NCBI GenBank assembly: GCA_963677375.2
Contig: CAXXIF010000012.1
Span: 186,001 to 250,000, forward strand
From: Pseudaeromonas sp963677375
Lineage (GTDB): Bacteria > Pseudomonadota > Gammaproteobacteria > Enterobacterales > Aeromonadaceae
Direction: 5' to 3'
DNA: 64,000 bases
Below, piece after piece: positions 16,223 through 25,174 of this stretch. The notes below the pieces were generated by a model, which saw only the letters and a list, made by a program, of their open reading frames with translations, was not told the origin of the DNA and did no database searches. The translations under genes and the position numbers were made by a program. Within the stretch, counting starts at the first letter, position 1; the number at the start of each line of letters is the position of its first letter.

Positions 16223-18283
16223 TCATCCACGCCGCCATAAGCCAAACAGAAAATAGCCACCGCCCAGCAGGGAGGCCATCAGCCCGGCGGGGATCTGATC
16301 CGGGAACAACCATTGCCGTCCGGCCCAATCCGCCAGCACCATGACCACAATGCCGCACCCCATGGCACCCAGCAGCTGTTCCCGCGCCCGACATAAACCC
16401 AGACGCCGCGCCAGATGGGGCGCCAATAGACCGATGAAGCTGATCGGCCCCACCAGCAGAGTCGATGCCGCCGTCAGCACGGCGGCCAGCAGCAAGATAC
16501 CCAATCGGCTACGCGCCGGATCGACACCAAAACTGCGGGCCGCGACCGTCCCCAGCGGTAACAACTCCAGCCAGCGGGTCAACGGCCAACTCAGCCCACC
16601 CAGCACCACCATCACCAGTAACAGACTCCAGCCCAAAACGGGGGTCACGTAATAGGTAGAGCCGGACATCCAGCTCAGCAGCTGTACCCCTCGCGGATCG
16701 CCAGAGCCGAGCAGCAGACTCTGGCTGGCCGCAAACAGTGCCGTCACCGTCATGCCACAGAGCAGCAGACGCAGGGGGGCAAACTGGCTGCGACGACTCC
16801 ACACCAGCATCAGCCCGAGCAGCCCCATGGCACTCAGGCTCCCCACCAGCAGTTGCAGGGGCCGACCGGCCTCGGGATAACACAATCCCAGCAGGATCAG
16901 ACCCAACCCGCAGCTGCTGCTGATGCCGAGCACTTCCGGGCTGGCCAGCGGGTTGGCCGTCAACCGTTGGATCAGCACACCCGCCAGAGCCAGCATGCCT
17001 CCGGCAGCCACAGCGGCCAGCACCCGGGGCAGACGCCATTGCTGGATCAGCATCCAGTCACCCTGGGCCCACCAGCTCCAACCCTGGGCATCCCGAGCCA
17101 ACCCCAGCGCCAACCCCAGCCCGAGCAGACACAAGAATCCGATCCCCAACAGCAACCGCTGCGGAACCGCGTGTCGCGCCCCCAAGCTGATGGCGCTGGC
17201 GGGCGACTCTGGCAACCGCACCCGCAGCACCAACCAGAACAACAAAGGAGCCCCCAACAGGGCCACCAGACTGCCGGTCGCCCAAGTCTCAGCGCCAGGA
17301 AACAGCGCCAGCAGTTGATCGGTCATCAGCAACAGACTGGCGCCCAACAGCGCGGCACAACCCAGGCGAGGCAACAGCCGACGGGCACCCGCCAGACGCG
17401 CCAGCAGTGGCGCCGCCAGCGCGACAAAGCTGATCACCCCCACCTGACTGACCAGATTGGCACTCAGATAGATGGCTAACGTCAGGGTCAACAGACGCAA
17501 TAACACGGGCGAAGTACCGAAGCCGCGGACTCCCTGATCGCCCACGGCCAGCAGCCGTAACGGACGCGCCAGGAGACAAACCAGCACCACCACCCCCAAC
17601 AGTCGTGGCCACAGCTGTTGCACCGGTTGCCAGCCATCCTGAGTCAGGGAGCCTGCCTGCAAGGAGAGCAGACTGACCAGCGCCAGATCATGATTCAGCA
17701 TCAAGATCGTCAGCAGGGAGCCACAGAGCAGACTGACCAACATACCCGCCAGCAGGAGAGCCAACGGCGAGTTCTGGCGACGGGCGGCCAGAAGCAGCAC
17801 CAATCCTGCGGCCAGCAAGCCACCGGCAAAGGCGATCCACTCGCTGCCGAACAGCGTCAGCCACTCTGGCCGATACAGCACAACCAACGCCAATGCCAGT
17901 AAGCCACCGCCTTGGATACCCAGCGTCTCCGGTGCCGCCAAGGGGTTGCGCAACCCCTGTTGCAACAAGGCACCCGCGCCGCCCAACGCCGCCCCCACCA
18001 GCACCGCCATGGTGAGTTGAGGCAACAGGGTAAAACGCCAAAGCAGTGCCTGCAGGCTCAACTGCTGGCTTGGCAATAACAGCGCCTCCACCCATTCCTG
18101 GGGCGGCAAGGCCGTGGCCAATCGCCATCCGGCAAACCAGAGCAGTACAAAACTGCACAACCCCGCCAGCAACAGAGCCCGCTGATCCCCATCCGGCGGT
18201 TGTCGATCCGGGGTCACGGCCACATCAGGACGCGCCCTGAACAAGATCGATAAACGGGGGCTTTGCTCAACGGACAGAGACAT
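16223..18283 (-). CDS. fhuB: FhuB-like double-length FecCD permease
   Basis: This permease of about 686 residues consists of two FecCD-type halves in tandem (about residues 30-345 and 355-680), each with about ten membrane helices. Each half carries the family segments VGAALGGAGALLQQGLRNPLA / AAGGMLALAGVLIQRLTANPLA, followed by PETLGI or PEVLGI. The double length is characteristic of FhuB, the hydroxamate siderophore permease; most FecCD permeases are single-length dimers. The ATG at 18283 starts inside the binding-protein gene (17-base overlap). It works with FhuC and FhuD. Substrate class by homology only. Confidence 0.87.
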   Translation of the reverse strand: MSLSVEQSPRLSILFRARPDVAVTPDRQPPDGDQRALLLAGLCSFVLLWFAGWRLATALPPQEWVEALLLPSQQLSLQALLWRFTLLPQLTMAVLVGAALGGAGALLQQGLRNPLAAPETLGIQGGGLLALALVVLYRPEWLTLFGSEWIAFAGGLLAAGLVLLLAARRQNSPLALLLAGMLVSLLCGSLLTILMLNHDLALVSLLSLQAGSLTQDGWQPVQQLWPRLLGVVVLVCLLARPLRLLAVGDQGVRGFGTSPVLLRLLTLTLAIYLSANLVSQVGVISFVALAAPLLARLAGARRLLPRLGCAALLGASLLLMTDQLLALFPGAETWATGSLVALLGAPLLFWLVLRVRLPESPASAISLGARHAVPQRLLLGIGFLCLLGLGLALGLARDAQGWSWWAQGDWMLIQQWRLPRVLAAVAAGGMLALAGVLIQRLTANPLASPEVLGISSSCGLGLILLGLCYPEAGRPLQLLVGSLSAMGLLGLMLVWSRRSQFAPLRLLLCGMTVTALFAASQSLLLGSGDPRGVQLLSWMSGSTYYVTPVLGWSLLLVMVVLGGLSWPLTRWLELLPLGTVAARSFGVDPARSRLGILLLAAVLTAASTLLVGPISFIGLLAPHLARRLGLCRAREQLLGAMGCGIVVMVLADWAGRQWLFPDQIPAGLMASLLGGGYFLFGLWRRG

Positions 18284-19205
18284 AGGGTAGGCTCCTTGGC
18301 CGAGACTCGTCGCCAGCCCGCTGAGGCCAGTGGTCTGCCAGCAGACGAGAAAAATAGATGAGGCTTGGCAAGCCATTGCCCAGCCAGACGGGGGGTAAGC
18401 CCAGGACGCGTCCGGAACGGACCGCTGGTAAGCTCTGCCAGAGCTGATTGCCCTGCAGGGCGCTCATATCCGCAAAGGGCAGTGGCGCTATATAGACCAC
18501 CAGGGCCTCCGGCTCCGCCATCAGGGCCGTCAACGGCACCGAGGCAAAGCCCCAGAGATTGGTCGCCTGTTGCCACGCCAGCGGGATTCCGACGGCCGCC
18601 AGTCCACCACCAAACAGGCTATTGGCCCCCAGTACCCAGCCATGACGCCGGTCGGCAAACCGCAGCAGATAGATGGAGCGCACGGCCTGACCATCCCCCT
18701 GCACACGCTGGCGCAACTGCTGCAACGCCTGAGTACTGGCGACCAGCAAGGCCTCGCCCTGTGCCTCACGGCCCAGCCACTGCGCCAGTTGCCGAGTGGC
18801 CCGGCGTGCCTGCTGATAGCTATCCGGCTGTTCCGGTGAGTTGAAGGCCAGGACCTGCACGGGGGCAATACGTTGCAGCAGAGGCATGGCCCCCTGCTGC
18901 ATGGGCGAAATTACGATGAGATCTGGGCGTAAGGCATGAATAAGCTCCAGATTGGGCTCCATGCGCAGGCCCACATCCACCACAGTCGCCGGCATCGGCA
19001 TGTCACCACTCCAGATGTGGTAATCGGCCAGCTGCGCCATCCCCACCGGAGTCACACCCAGCGCCTGGGCGGTCTCGGCAGAGGCCCAATCCAGAGCCAC
19101 CAAGCGAATCGAGTCGGCCCGAACCGGCGTGGCCAGCAGCAGTGCGAGCCATAGCAACAGCGGGAGCAATCGGGGGGCGCCCATACGGCGAGACCAGGAC
19201 CCCAT
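18267..19205 (-). CDS. fhuD: FhuD-like periplasmic siderophore-binding protein
   Basis: This protein of about 312 residues has a signal peptide (MGAPRLLPLLLWLALLLATPVRA, with a short extension before it), then a class III binding-protein fold typical of FhuD, BtuF and FecB. Segments include VALDWASAETAQALGVTPVG near the start and the LRPDLIVISP block. It would capture the iron-siderophore complex in the periplasm and deliver it to FhuB. The ATG at 19205 overlaps the fhuC stop as TGATG, which decides the start. A membrane-anchoring Cys is not present. Confidence 0.87.
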   Translation of the reverse strand: MGSWSRRMGAPRLLPLLLWLALLLATPVRADSIRLVALDWASAETAQALGVTPVGMAQLADYHIWSGDMPMPATVVDVGLRMEPNLELIHALRPDLIVISPMQQGAMPLLQRIAPVQVLAFNSPEQPDSYQQARRATRQLAQWLGREAQGEALLVASTQALQQLRQRVQGDGQAVRSIYLLRFADRRHGWVLGANSLFGGGLAAVGIPLAWQQATNLWGFASVPLTALMAEPEALVVYIAPLPFADMSALQGNQLWQSLPAVRSGRVLGLPPVWLGNGLPSLIYFSRLLADHWPQRAGDESRPRSLPYVSVR

Positions 19206-19972
19206 CACAACACCAGGCTCACAGGTTCCCCGGTCACCGGATGAGGAACGACCTGCATGGGCAGCCGATAGATGTACTCCAGCGTCGCGGCAGTCATCAG
19301 TTGCTGCGGCGTTCCCTGCACCAGCAGGCGGCCGTCCCGCAACGCTACGAGCTGGTCGCAATAACGGGCCGCCATGTTGATGTCATGCAGCACCACCACG
19401 ACCCCCAGCTCCAGCTCATGGCTCAAGGTCCGGATCAGCGCCAGTACCTCGACCTGATGCGCCACATCCAGCGCCGAGGTCGGTTCATCCAGCAGCAGAT
19501 AGCGAGTCTGCTGGGCGATCAGGGCCGCCAGCCAGACGCGCTGCCGCTCCCCCCCCGACAAGGATTCCACCAGTCGATGGGCATAGGCTTCCACCTGGGT
19601 CAGCGCCATGGCGCGTGCCACGGCTTGCCGATCCGCCTCGCCAAACCGGCCGAACAGCCCATGCCAGGGCTGACGGCCGAAGCGCACCAACTCTTGTACC
19701 GTTAGTTGATCGGTACTCGCCGGTTGCTGCGGCAAATAGGCCACCCGTTGCGCAAATTCCCGACTGGTGTAAGACCCCAGATCTCGACCATCCAGCCGGA
19801 TACGTCCAGCCGTGGCGACCTGTTGCCGGGCCAGCAACTTGACCAGCGTCGACTTGCCGGAGCCATTGTGACCAATCAGGCCGCAGACCTGACCATGGGG
19901 TAGCTGCAGGTCCAGAGGGTGCAGCAGGGTACGACTTGCCAACTGGAACTGTACCTGTTCGAGCGTGATCAT
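19205..19972 (-). CDS. fhuC: FhuC-like siderophore ABC transporter ATPase
   Basis: This protein of about 255 residues has Walker A GHNGSGKST, signature LSGGERQRV, Walker B YLLLDEPTSALD and the switch His in VLHDIN, all placed as in FhuC/FecE ATPases. It powers import of ferric siderophore through FhuB. The start at 19972 is chosen because it overlaps the stop of the FhuF gene (TGATG); an upstream in-frame ATG at 20029 is less likely. Continuous overlaps from here to fhuB indicate one operon. Confidence 0.9.
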   Translation of the reverse strand: MITLEQVQFQLASRTLLHPLDLQLPHGQVCGLIGHNGSGKSTLVKLLARQQVATAGRIRLDGRDLGSYTSREFAQRVAYLPQQPASTDQLTVQELVRFGRQPWHGLFGRFGEADRQAVARAMALTQVEAYAHRLVESLSGGERQRVWLAALIAQQTRYLLLDEPTSALDVAHQVEVLALIRTLSHELELGVVVVLHDINMAARYCDQLVALRDGRLLVQGTPQQLMTAATLEYIYRLPMQVVPHPVTGEPVSLVL

Positions 19973-20928
19973 GAACAAACTCCTGTAGGGCCTGATGCGG
20001 GCGCCTGCAGCAAGGGGCAGTAGCTGCACAGCGCCAGACCGGGCAACTGGTAACGTTGGCAGCAGATGCGCCGCACCCAGATAGGTTGACCCGCCGCCGT
20101 GCGCAATCGCAGCGGCTGGTATAGCGGATTACGCGGCAGAGCCAGCAGTCGCTGGGGTTGATAGCAAATCGAAACCGGGAGCTCAGGCTGCTCGATGAAC
20201 CGCAAAGCCGCCTGGCGACGACCCTCGGCCAATGGCCGTTCCTCCGCCGTCAGTCCGCTCAGGCGCTGAATCAACGCCTCCGAGTGCAACCACCAGCGCC
20301 AATAGCTGGCCAAGGTGCACCACAACACGCGACTCCGGCAGCCCGTGACCCGTTCCAGTTGCTGGATCAGCGGCCCCAACCCCTGCTCCAGCCACAAGGA
20401 CAAGGTGGCTATGGTCAGGCTCTCCTCGTCCGGCATCAGCTCCTCGGCGTTTATTGACGCGGATGAAGACCACAACATGCGTTGCGGGACGCCACCATCG
20501 GCGACTAGCACGCCATCCACCGTCAACTCCGCACTCAAGCGCAACCGAAGCGGCAGCAGGGGTAAGGCCCGACCCGTCAGCAGCAACACGCTCAGCGCTG
20601 GCACCGACAGCCGATAGAACAGCGAGCGCGCCCACTCGGAAGCCAATGCCTCCCGCTGACTCAGCGACCAGTCGGCCCATGTCGCAACCGGTGCTAGCCC
20701 AGGGTGCTGCAGCCGGGCGTAGCGCCACAACCACTCGGCCAATGCCTCATCCCCCTGCTCAGGGACAAAGAGCGGTACCCCAGCCGCTACCTCGTCGCAC
20801 AAGACCGACTGCCAGACCGCGAGTTCTCCCTGCCAGAGACCTTGTAGCGCCGGCAGGGGAACTCCTTGTGCAGAACAGGGGACAGAGGTTGCCACCACAC
20901 CCATATCGACTCCCGACTCAGACCCCAT
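19969..20928 (-). CDS. fhuF: FhuF-like ferric siderophore reductase
   Basis: This 319-residue protein ends with the cysteine pattern ICC-x10-C-x2-C, which in FhuF binds an unusual [2Fe-2S] cluster. The middle part has the WRWWLHSEALIQRLSG-type helical region of the family. FhuF reduces ferric iron bound to hydroxamate siderophores in the cytoplasm and so releases it. The gene sits between the receptor and the transporter genes. This supports a hydroxamate-type substrate, although exact specificity cannot be read from sequence. Confidence 0.82.
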   Translation of the reverse strand: MGSESGVDMGVVATSVPCSAQGVPLPALQGLWQGELAVWQSVLCDEVAAGVPLFVPEQGDEALAEWLWRYARLQHPGLAPVATWADWSLSQREALASEWARSLFYRLSVPALSVLLLTGRALPLLPLRLRLSAELTVDGVLVADGGVPQRMLWSSSASINAEELMPDEESLTIATLSLWLEQGLGPLIQQLERVTGCRSRVLWCTLASYWRWWLHSEALIQRLSGLTAEERPLAEGRRQAALRFIEQPELPVSICYQPQRLLALPRNPLYQPLRLRTAAGQPIWVRRICCQRYQLPGLALCSYCPLLQAPASGPTGVCS

Positions 20929-20978
20929 AACGACACACCTTGCAGATAGGACGGGGCGTACCGCTTATATGACGCGGC

Positions 20979-23177
20979 TTAGTAGCGCCAGCCCGCCGTC
21001 AGCATGAAGCTGCGTGGCGCGCCATAGAACCCCTGATCCCAGTACAGGCTGTTCAGGTACTTCTTGTCGGTCACGTTGTCGATGTTCAACTGGGTGTGCC
21101 ACTGCTTGTTAAAGTCGTAGCGCGCCATCAGGTTCAGCAGGGCATAGCTACCCTGCTCCGTCGTCGTCCCGGCACCATTGGTGCGGAAAATTTCATCCTG
21201 CCAGTTCAAGGAGCCACCCAGCTTCAACTTGGCCAACTGATAGGTAGAGGCCAGCTTGACCAGCTTCTTCGGGGTATAAGTCTTGGTCGCGTTGCCATCC
21301 GCATCTTGAATCGAAAGGTCGGTATAGCTGGCGGCCAGCTGCCAATCGGGCCGTACCATGCCGGAAGCCTCCAGCTCGTATCCTTGACTGCGCACCCCAT
21401 CGACGCCCTCGTAGTAGTTCTCGGTGGCGTTGTCCGGCATCACACCAGCGATCTGGGCCAGATTGTTTTGCCGGGTCTGGAACAAGGCCAGGCTGGTATT
21501 CAAACCACCATCGAAGAATGCTCCCTTGACCCCGGTTTCGTAGCTGATGCCGTCGATGGGATCGAGTTGCTCCCGATGGATATCCATGGCTTTTTGCGGG
21601 GTGAAGATGGTGGTGTAACTGGCATAGGTCGACCATTGATCCGTCAGGTCATAGACCAGACCGGTATAAGGCGTCAGCACACCATGGGCCGAGTTGCTCT
21701 TGGCAACCCCATAATTCTGCCCTTCCGTTTCCCAACTGGTCAGGCGGCTGCCGACAATCCAGGAGAGATCGCGCAGGACACTGAAACGTGCGGCGAGATA
21801 GCCAGCCACCTCTTTATCCGTCCAGTGACTGCCATTGGGATAGAGATCAAACGCGGGTTGGGTATAGCTGCCATCCCACGCGTCCAGCGGTGGCAAGGCA
21901 GTACCGATATCATTGCTATACAACGACAACTCATCCACGGTGGCGCGTGACACAGTACTGCCTACCACCAGTTGGTGTTCACGGCCCAGCAAGCGGAAGG
22001 GGCCGGAGGCATTCATGTCGATGACATGCTGCTTCATGTGCATCTGGTACAGACCCGGATAACTCAGCAGGCCTTCGCCCGTGGTTTTATCCGGAGTGCC
22101 ATAGATGTAGAACAGGCGGGAATCCTGGCGGGTATCGATAAAGTTATAGACCGCCTTGCCTTGCCAACCACTGCCGAAATCGTGACTCAACTCGGCAAAC
22201 GCCCGGCGATTATCCACATTCCAGTAGGACCAATCGGAAGAGGTGCTCGTGGAGACATCGTAATCCGTCGGAGAGCCGTCGGTATAGAACAGCGGCAAAG
22301 CACCCCACATAGGGCTGTCACTGTCGTTCTGCTGCAAGCTATACCCCAGCGTCAGCAGGCTGTTGTCCGTGACATCACCTTCGACTACACCGTAAATCAC
22401 CGTCTTGTCCGTGGCATAGCGATCCAGGTAAGACTCCTTGTTCTGCTTCACCAGCACGGTACGGCCCCGCAGTTTGCCGGAATCCACCAGCGAACCGGAG
22501 ACATCCACTTCGCCCCGGCCATTCTCCCAGGAACCCGCTGAGCCCTTGACCGAAGCCTGAAACGCCTGTGTCGGACGTTTGCGGACCATGTTAACGGTCG
22601 CGGACGGATTGCCAGCGCCGGTCATCAGGCCGGTGGCGCCACGGATCACCTCGACCCGATCATAGATGGCCGTATCCAGATCGCCGTTGACGTTGCCATT
22701 GGCCAAAGGCAGGCCCAGGCCATCAACCTGGAAGTTGGTGATGTCAAAGCCACGGGAGCTGTAGTAGGTCCGGTCGGTTTCGATCTTTTCAACCGTCACC
22801 CCGGCGGTGCCTTCCAGTACCTGATTGATGGAGGTCTGATTGAAATCATCCATCTTCTCGCGGGTCACCACGGTAACCGATTGCGGCGTTTCGCGCAGGG
22901 TCAGCGGCAGCTTGGTCGCAGTACTGGTACTGCCGGCGGTATAGGAGCCAGATCCCTCGGTAGTGCCCGCATCCTGGCTGGCGGTGACCAGCACTGTATC
23001 AACCTGGGTCTCGGTAGCGGCGGACGAACCCGCCGTCACCGGCGCCCCATCAGGCTGTTGCGTGGCCGCCAGAACCGGAGTCGCCACCATGGGAGCCAGG
23101 ACCACCAGGCGGATCGCCAAAGCCAGAGGGGATGCAGCCGAACCGACAGCAGGTGCCGTGCGCGGGAAATAAGACAT
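20979..23177 (-). CDS. TonB-dependent siderophore receptor
   Basis: This 732-residue outer-membrane protein has an N-terminal signal region, a TonB-box-like DTVLVTA near residue 60 and a plug domain (LRETPQSVTVVTREKMDD, then YSSRGFDITNFQVDG and MTGAGNPSATVNMVRKRP). The long beta-barrel ends in Tyr after an aromatic C-terminal strand (SFMLTAGWRY). The plug motifs are those of the FhuE/FpvA/FoxA class for hydroxamate or mixed siderophores. It lacks the longer N-terminal signalling domain of FpvA and FecA, and no sigma/anti-sigma pair is nearby. It is the first gene of the operon behind Fur-like boxes. No siderophore synthesis genes are visible, so uptake of foreign siderophores is plausible. 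Confidence 0.9.
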   Translation of the reverse strand: MSYFPRTAPAVGSAASPLALAIRLVVLAPMVATPVLAATQQPDGAPVTAGSSAATETQVDTVLVTASQDAGTTEGSGSYTAGSTSTATKLPLTLRETPQSVTVVTREKMDDFNQTSINQVLEGTAGVTVEKIETDRTYYSSRGFDITNFQVDGLGLPLANGNVNGDLDTAIYDRVEVIRGATGLMTGAGNPSATVNMVRKRPTQAFQASVKGSAGSWENGRGEVDVSGSLVDSGKLRGRTVLVKQNKESYLDRYATDKTVIYGVVEGDVTDNSLLTLGYSLQQNDSDSPMWGALPLFYTDGSPTDYDVSTSTSSDWSYWNVDNRRAFAELSHDFGSGWQGKAVYNFIDTRQDSRLFYIYGTPDKTTGEGLLSYPGLYQMHMKQHVIDMNASGPFRLLGREHQLVVGSTVSRATVDELSLYSNDIGTALPPLDAWDGSYTQPAFDLYPNGSHWTDKEVAGYLAARFSVLRDLSWIVGSRLTSWETEGQNYGVAKSNSAHGVLTPYTGLVYDLTDQWSTYASYTTIFTPQKAMDIHREQLDPIDGISYETGVKGAFFDGGLNTSLALFQTRQNNLAQIAGVMPDNATENYYEGVDGVRSQGYELEASGMVRPDWQLAASYTDLSIQDADGNATKTYTPKKLVKLASTYQLAKLKLGGSLNWQDEIFRTNGAGTTTEQGSYALLNLMARYDFNKQWHTQLNIDNVTDKKYLNSLYWDQGFYGAPRSFMLTAGWRY

Positions 23178-23233
23178 ACGCCATTCCTTGTGTGCTGAGT
23201 CATAGTTTTTGAGACGGCGCAGTATAGATCTAG

Positions 23234-23274
23234 ATGAGAAGAGATCTCAACTATAAATGAGAAAAGATCTCAAC
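23234..23274 (-). promoter_or_regulatory. Two tandem Fur-box-like operators
   Basis: An 18-base unit, ATGAGAAGAGATCTCAAC, occurs at 23234-23251 and again with one change (A for G) at 23257-23274, a 23-base period. Within each unit TGAGAAN-A-GATCTCA resembles the Fur 7-1-7 inverted repeat TGATAATNATTATCA. They lie 57-97 bases upstream of the receptor start codon, where iron-dependent repression of the whole operon would act. The assignment to Fur is inference from resemblance and context. Confidence 0.6.
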
Positions 23275-23396
23275 ATGGGTGCTTGTTAGCTATGTTCCAG
23301 TTGGCGGCGAGCAGGGGATGCCAGCATTGAGCGAGTCATCTGGAGCGAGTGATGTGAAGCGAGAGGGAGGCGAGAAAGTGCTGTGACCTGGCGGCC

Positions 23397-23427
23397 AGAA
23401 AAAAGAAAACCGCCTGGATAAGGCGGT
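23397..23427 (-). terminator. Rho-independent terminator of ilvC
   Basis: On the minus strand ACCGCC pairs with GGCGGT around a 7-base loop (stem 23409-23414 with 23422-23427), followed by TTTCTTTTTT. It lies about 85 bases beyond the ilvC stop codon. Confidence 0.85.
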
Positions 23428-23510
23428 CAAAGAAACCCTTGTGGGGTAAGTGACGAACCAGCCCAACGGCTGGCTCGCACAGGGAAGAAAAAAGTTGCGA
23501 AACGAACGGA

Positions 23511-24995
23511 TTAACCGCCGACAGCGATGCGCTTCATGTCTTTCATGTAGCCGCGCAGCACCTTGCCGATCGCTTCGATCGGGTGGTTGCGGATGGCGTC
23601 GTTGACCTGAACCAGGACCACGTTGTCCACACCGTTGGACTGAACAGCCAGACCCTTGCCGATCACGTCCAGGTTCACCTTCGGCATGATGTGATCACGC
23701 AGCAAAGGCACAGCGGCGTTGGCAAACAGGTAGTTACCGTATTCGGCAGTGTCGGAGATGACCACGTTCATCTCGTACAGGCGCTTACGAGCTATGGTGT
23801 TGGCGATCAGCGGCAGTTCGTGCAGTGATTCGTAGTAGGCAGACTCTTCGATGATGCCGGAAGAGACCATGGTTTCGAACGCCAGCTCGACACCGGCCTT
23901 GACCATGGCGACCATCAGGATGCCGTGGTCGAAGTACTCTTGCTCGCTGATGTTGCCAGCGAAGGTCGGAGAGTTTTCGAAGGCACTCTTGCCGGTCTCT
24001 TCGCGCCAGCCCAGCAGCTTGGCATCATCATTGGCCCAGTCGGCCATCATGCCGGAGGAGAAAGCACCACCGATGATGTCATCCATATGCTTCTGGAACA
24101 GCGGACGCAGCAGATCCTTCATCTCTTCCGCCAGTTCGAACGCCTTCAGCTTGGCTGGGTTGGTCAGGCGATCCATCATGGTGGTGATGCCACCCTGCTT
24201 CAGCGCTTCGGTGATGGTTTCCCAACCGAATTGGATCAGCTTGCTGGCGTAACCGGCATCGACACCACCGGCCACCATCTTGTCGTAGCAGAGAATGGAG
24301 CCCGCTTGCAGCATGCCACACAGAATGGTCTGTTCACCCATCAGATCCGACTTCACTTCGGCAACGAAGGAGGACTCCAGCACACCGGCACGGTGACCAC
24401 CGGTCGCGGCAGCCCATGCCTTGGCGATGGCCATGCCTTCACCACGCGGATCGTTTTCCGGGTGAACGGCGATCAGGGTCGGTACACCGAAACCACGCTT
24501 GTACTCTTCACGCACTTCGGTGCCCGGGCACTTCGGAGCCACCATGACCACGGTCAAATCTTTACGAACTTGGGTGCCCTCTTCGACGATATTGAAACCG
24601 TGGGAGTAACCCAGAGCAGCGCCTTCCTTCATCAGCGGCATAACGGCCTTGACCACGCTGGTGTGCTGCTTGTCCGGAGTCAGGTTCACCACCAGATCGG
24701 CAGTCGGAACCAGGTTTTCGTAGGTATCAACCACGAAACCATTGGCAGTCGCCTGTTGCCAGGACTTGCGACGTTCGGCAATGGCTTCAGCACGCAGGGC
24801 ATAGGCCACATCCAGACCGGAGTCACGCATGTTCAGACCCTGGTTCAGACCCTGGGCACCACAACCGATGATGACGACTTTCTTGCCCTTGAGGAAATCG
24901 CAACCAGTGGCGAATTCATCACGGTTCATGAAACGGCACTTGCCCAGTTGGGCCAGCTGCTGACGCAGGTTCAGGGTATTGAAGTAGTTAGACAT
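23511..24995 (-). CDS. ilvC: Ketol-acid reductoisomerase (NADP+), long gammaproteobacterial form
   Basis: This 494-residue enzyme is close to E. coli IlvC in length (491) and architecture. It has an N-terminal NADPH domain with IIGCGAQGLNQG and two knotted C-terminal domains, the duplication typical of the long form. It converts acetolactate or acetohydroxybutyrate to the dihydroxy acid in valine and isoleucine synthesis, using Mg2+ and NADPH. The start is the ATG at 24995 (SNYFNTLNLRQQL), matching the family N-terminus; the in-frame ATG at 25055 is too far upstream. It is divergent from ilvY, which by analogy activates it when substrate accumulates. Confidence 0.97.
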   Translation of the reverse strand: MSNYFNTLNLRQQLAQLGKCRFMNRDEFATGCDFLKGKKVVIIGCGAQGLNQGLNMRDSGLDVAYALRAEAIAERRKSWQQATANGFVVDTYENLVPTADLVVNLTPDKQHTSVVKAVMPLMKEGAALGYSHGFNIVEEGTQVRKDLTVVMVAPKCPGTEVREEYKRGFGVPTLIAVHPENDPRGEGMAIAKAWAAATGGHRAGVLESSFVAEVKSDLMGEQTILCGMLQAGSILCYDKMVAGGVDAGYASKLIQFGWETITEALKQGGITTMMDRLTNPAKLKAFELAEEMKDLLRPLFQKHMDDIIGGAFSSGMMADWANDDAKLLGWREETGKSAFENSPTFAGNISEQEYFDHGILMVAMVKAGVELAFETMVSSGIIEESAYYESLHELPLIANTIARKRLYEMNVVISDTAEYGNYLFANAAVPLLRDHIMPKVNLDVIGKGLAVQSNGVDNVVLVQVNDAIRNHPIEAIGKVLRGYMKDMKRIAVGG

Positions 24996-25062
24996 GCTTG
25001 ACTCCGTAAAAAACTGTGAAATTCGAGTGCCTGAAAGAGGCAGCAACCGCAGCACTATAGCC

Positions 25063-25080
25063 CAGGCAAATCGTTGCCTG
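25063..25080. promoter_or_regulatory. Inverted repeat in ilvY-ilvC intergenic region, candidate IlvY operator
   Basis: CAGGCAA-ATCG-TTGCCTG is a perfect 7-bp inverted repeat with a 4-base spacer, centred about 75 bases upstream of ilvC and 105 upstream of ilvY. LysR-type regulators bind such sites in the shared region with their divergent target. Binding is inference. Confidence 0.5.
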
Positions 25081-25174
25081 AAATGATATATTCGAAACAG
25101 ACTGTTGCATTTTACGAAACGTGAAGTCTCTCCGCCTGGACCCAGCCGAAGAGGCTAGCTGGAGGATTAAATTC

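Larger units (their letters stand above)
23178..23510. other. Intergenic region between siderophore operon and ilvC
   Basis: No gene is visible here. The left part holds the receptor promoter and Fur-like boxes. The middle (23280-23395) shows no recognisable feature. The right part holds the ilvC terminator. Confidence 0.7.

Noticed and set aside
23925..25001. Long plus-strand open frame opposite ilvC
   Set aside because: It is the antisense shadow of a strongly codon-biased gene; ilvC is certain and the antisense product resembles nothing.
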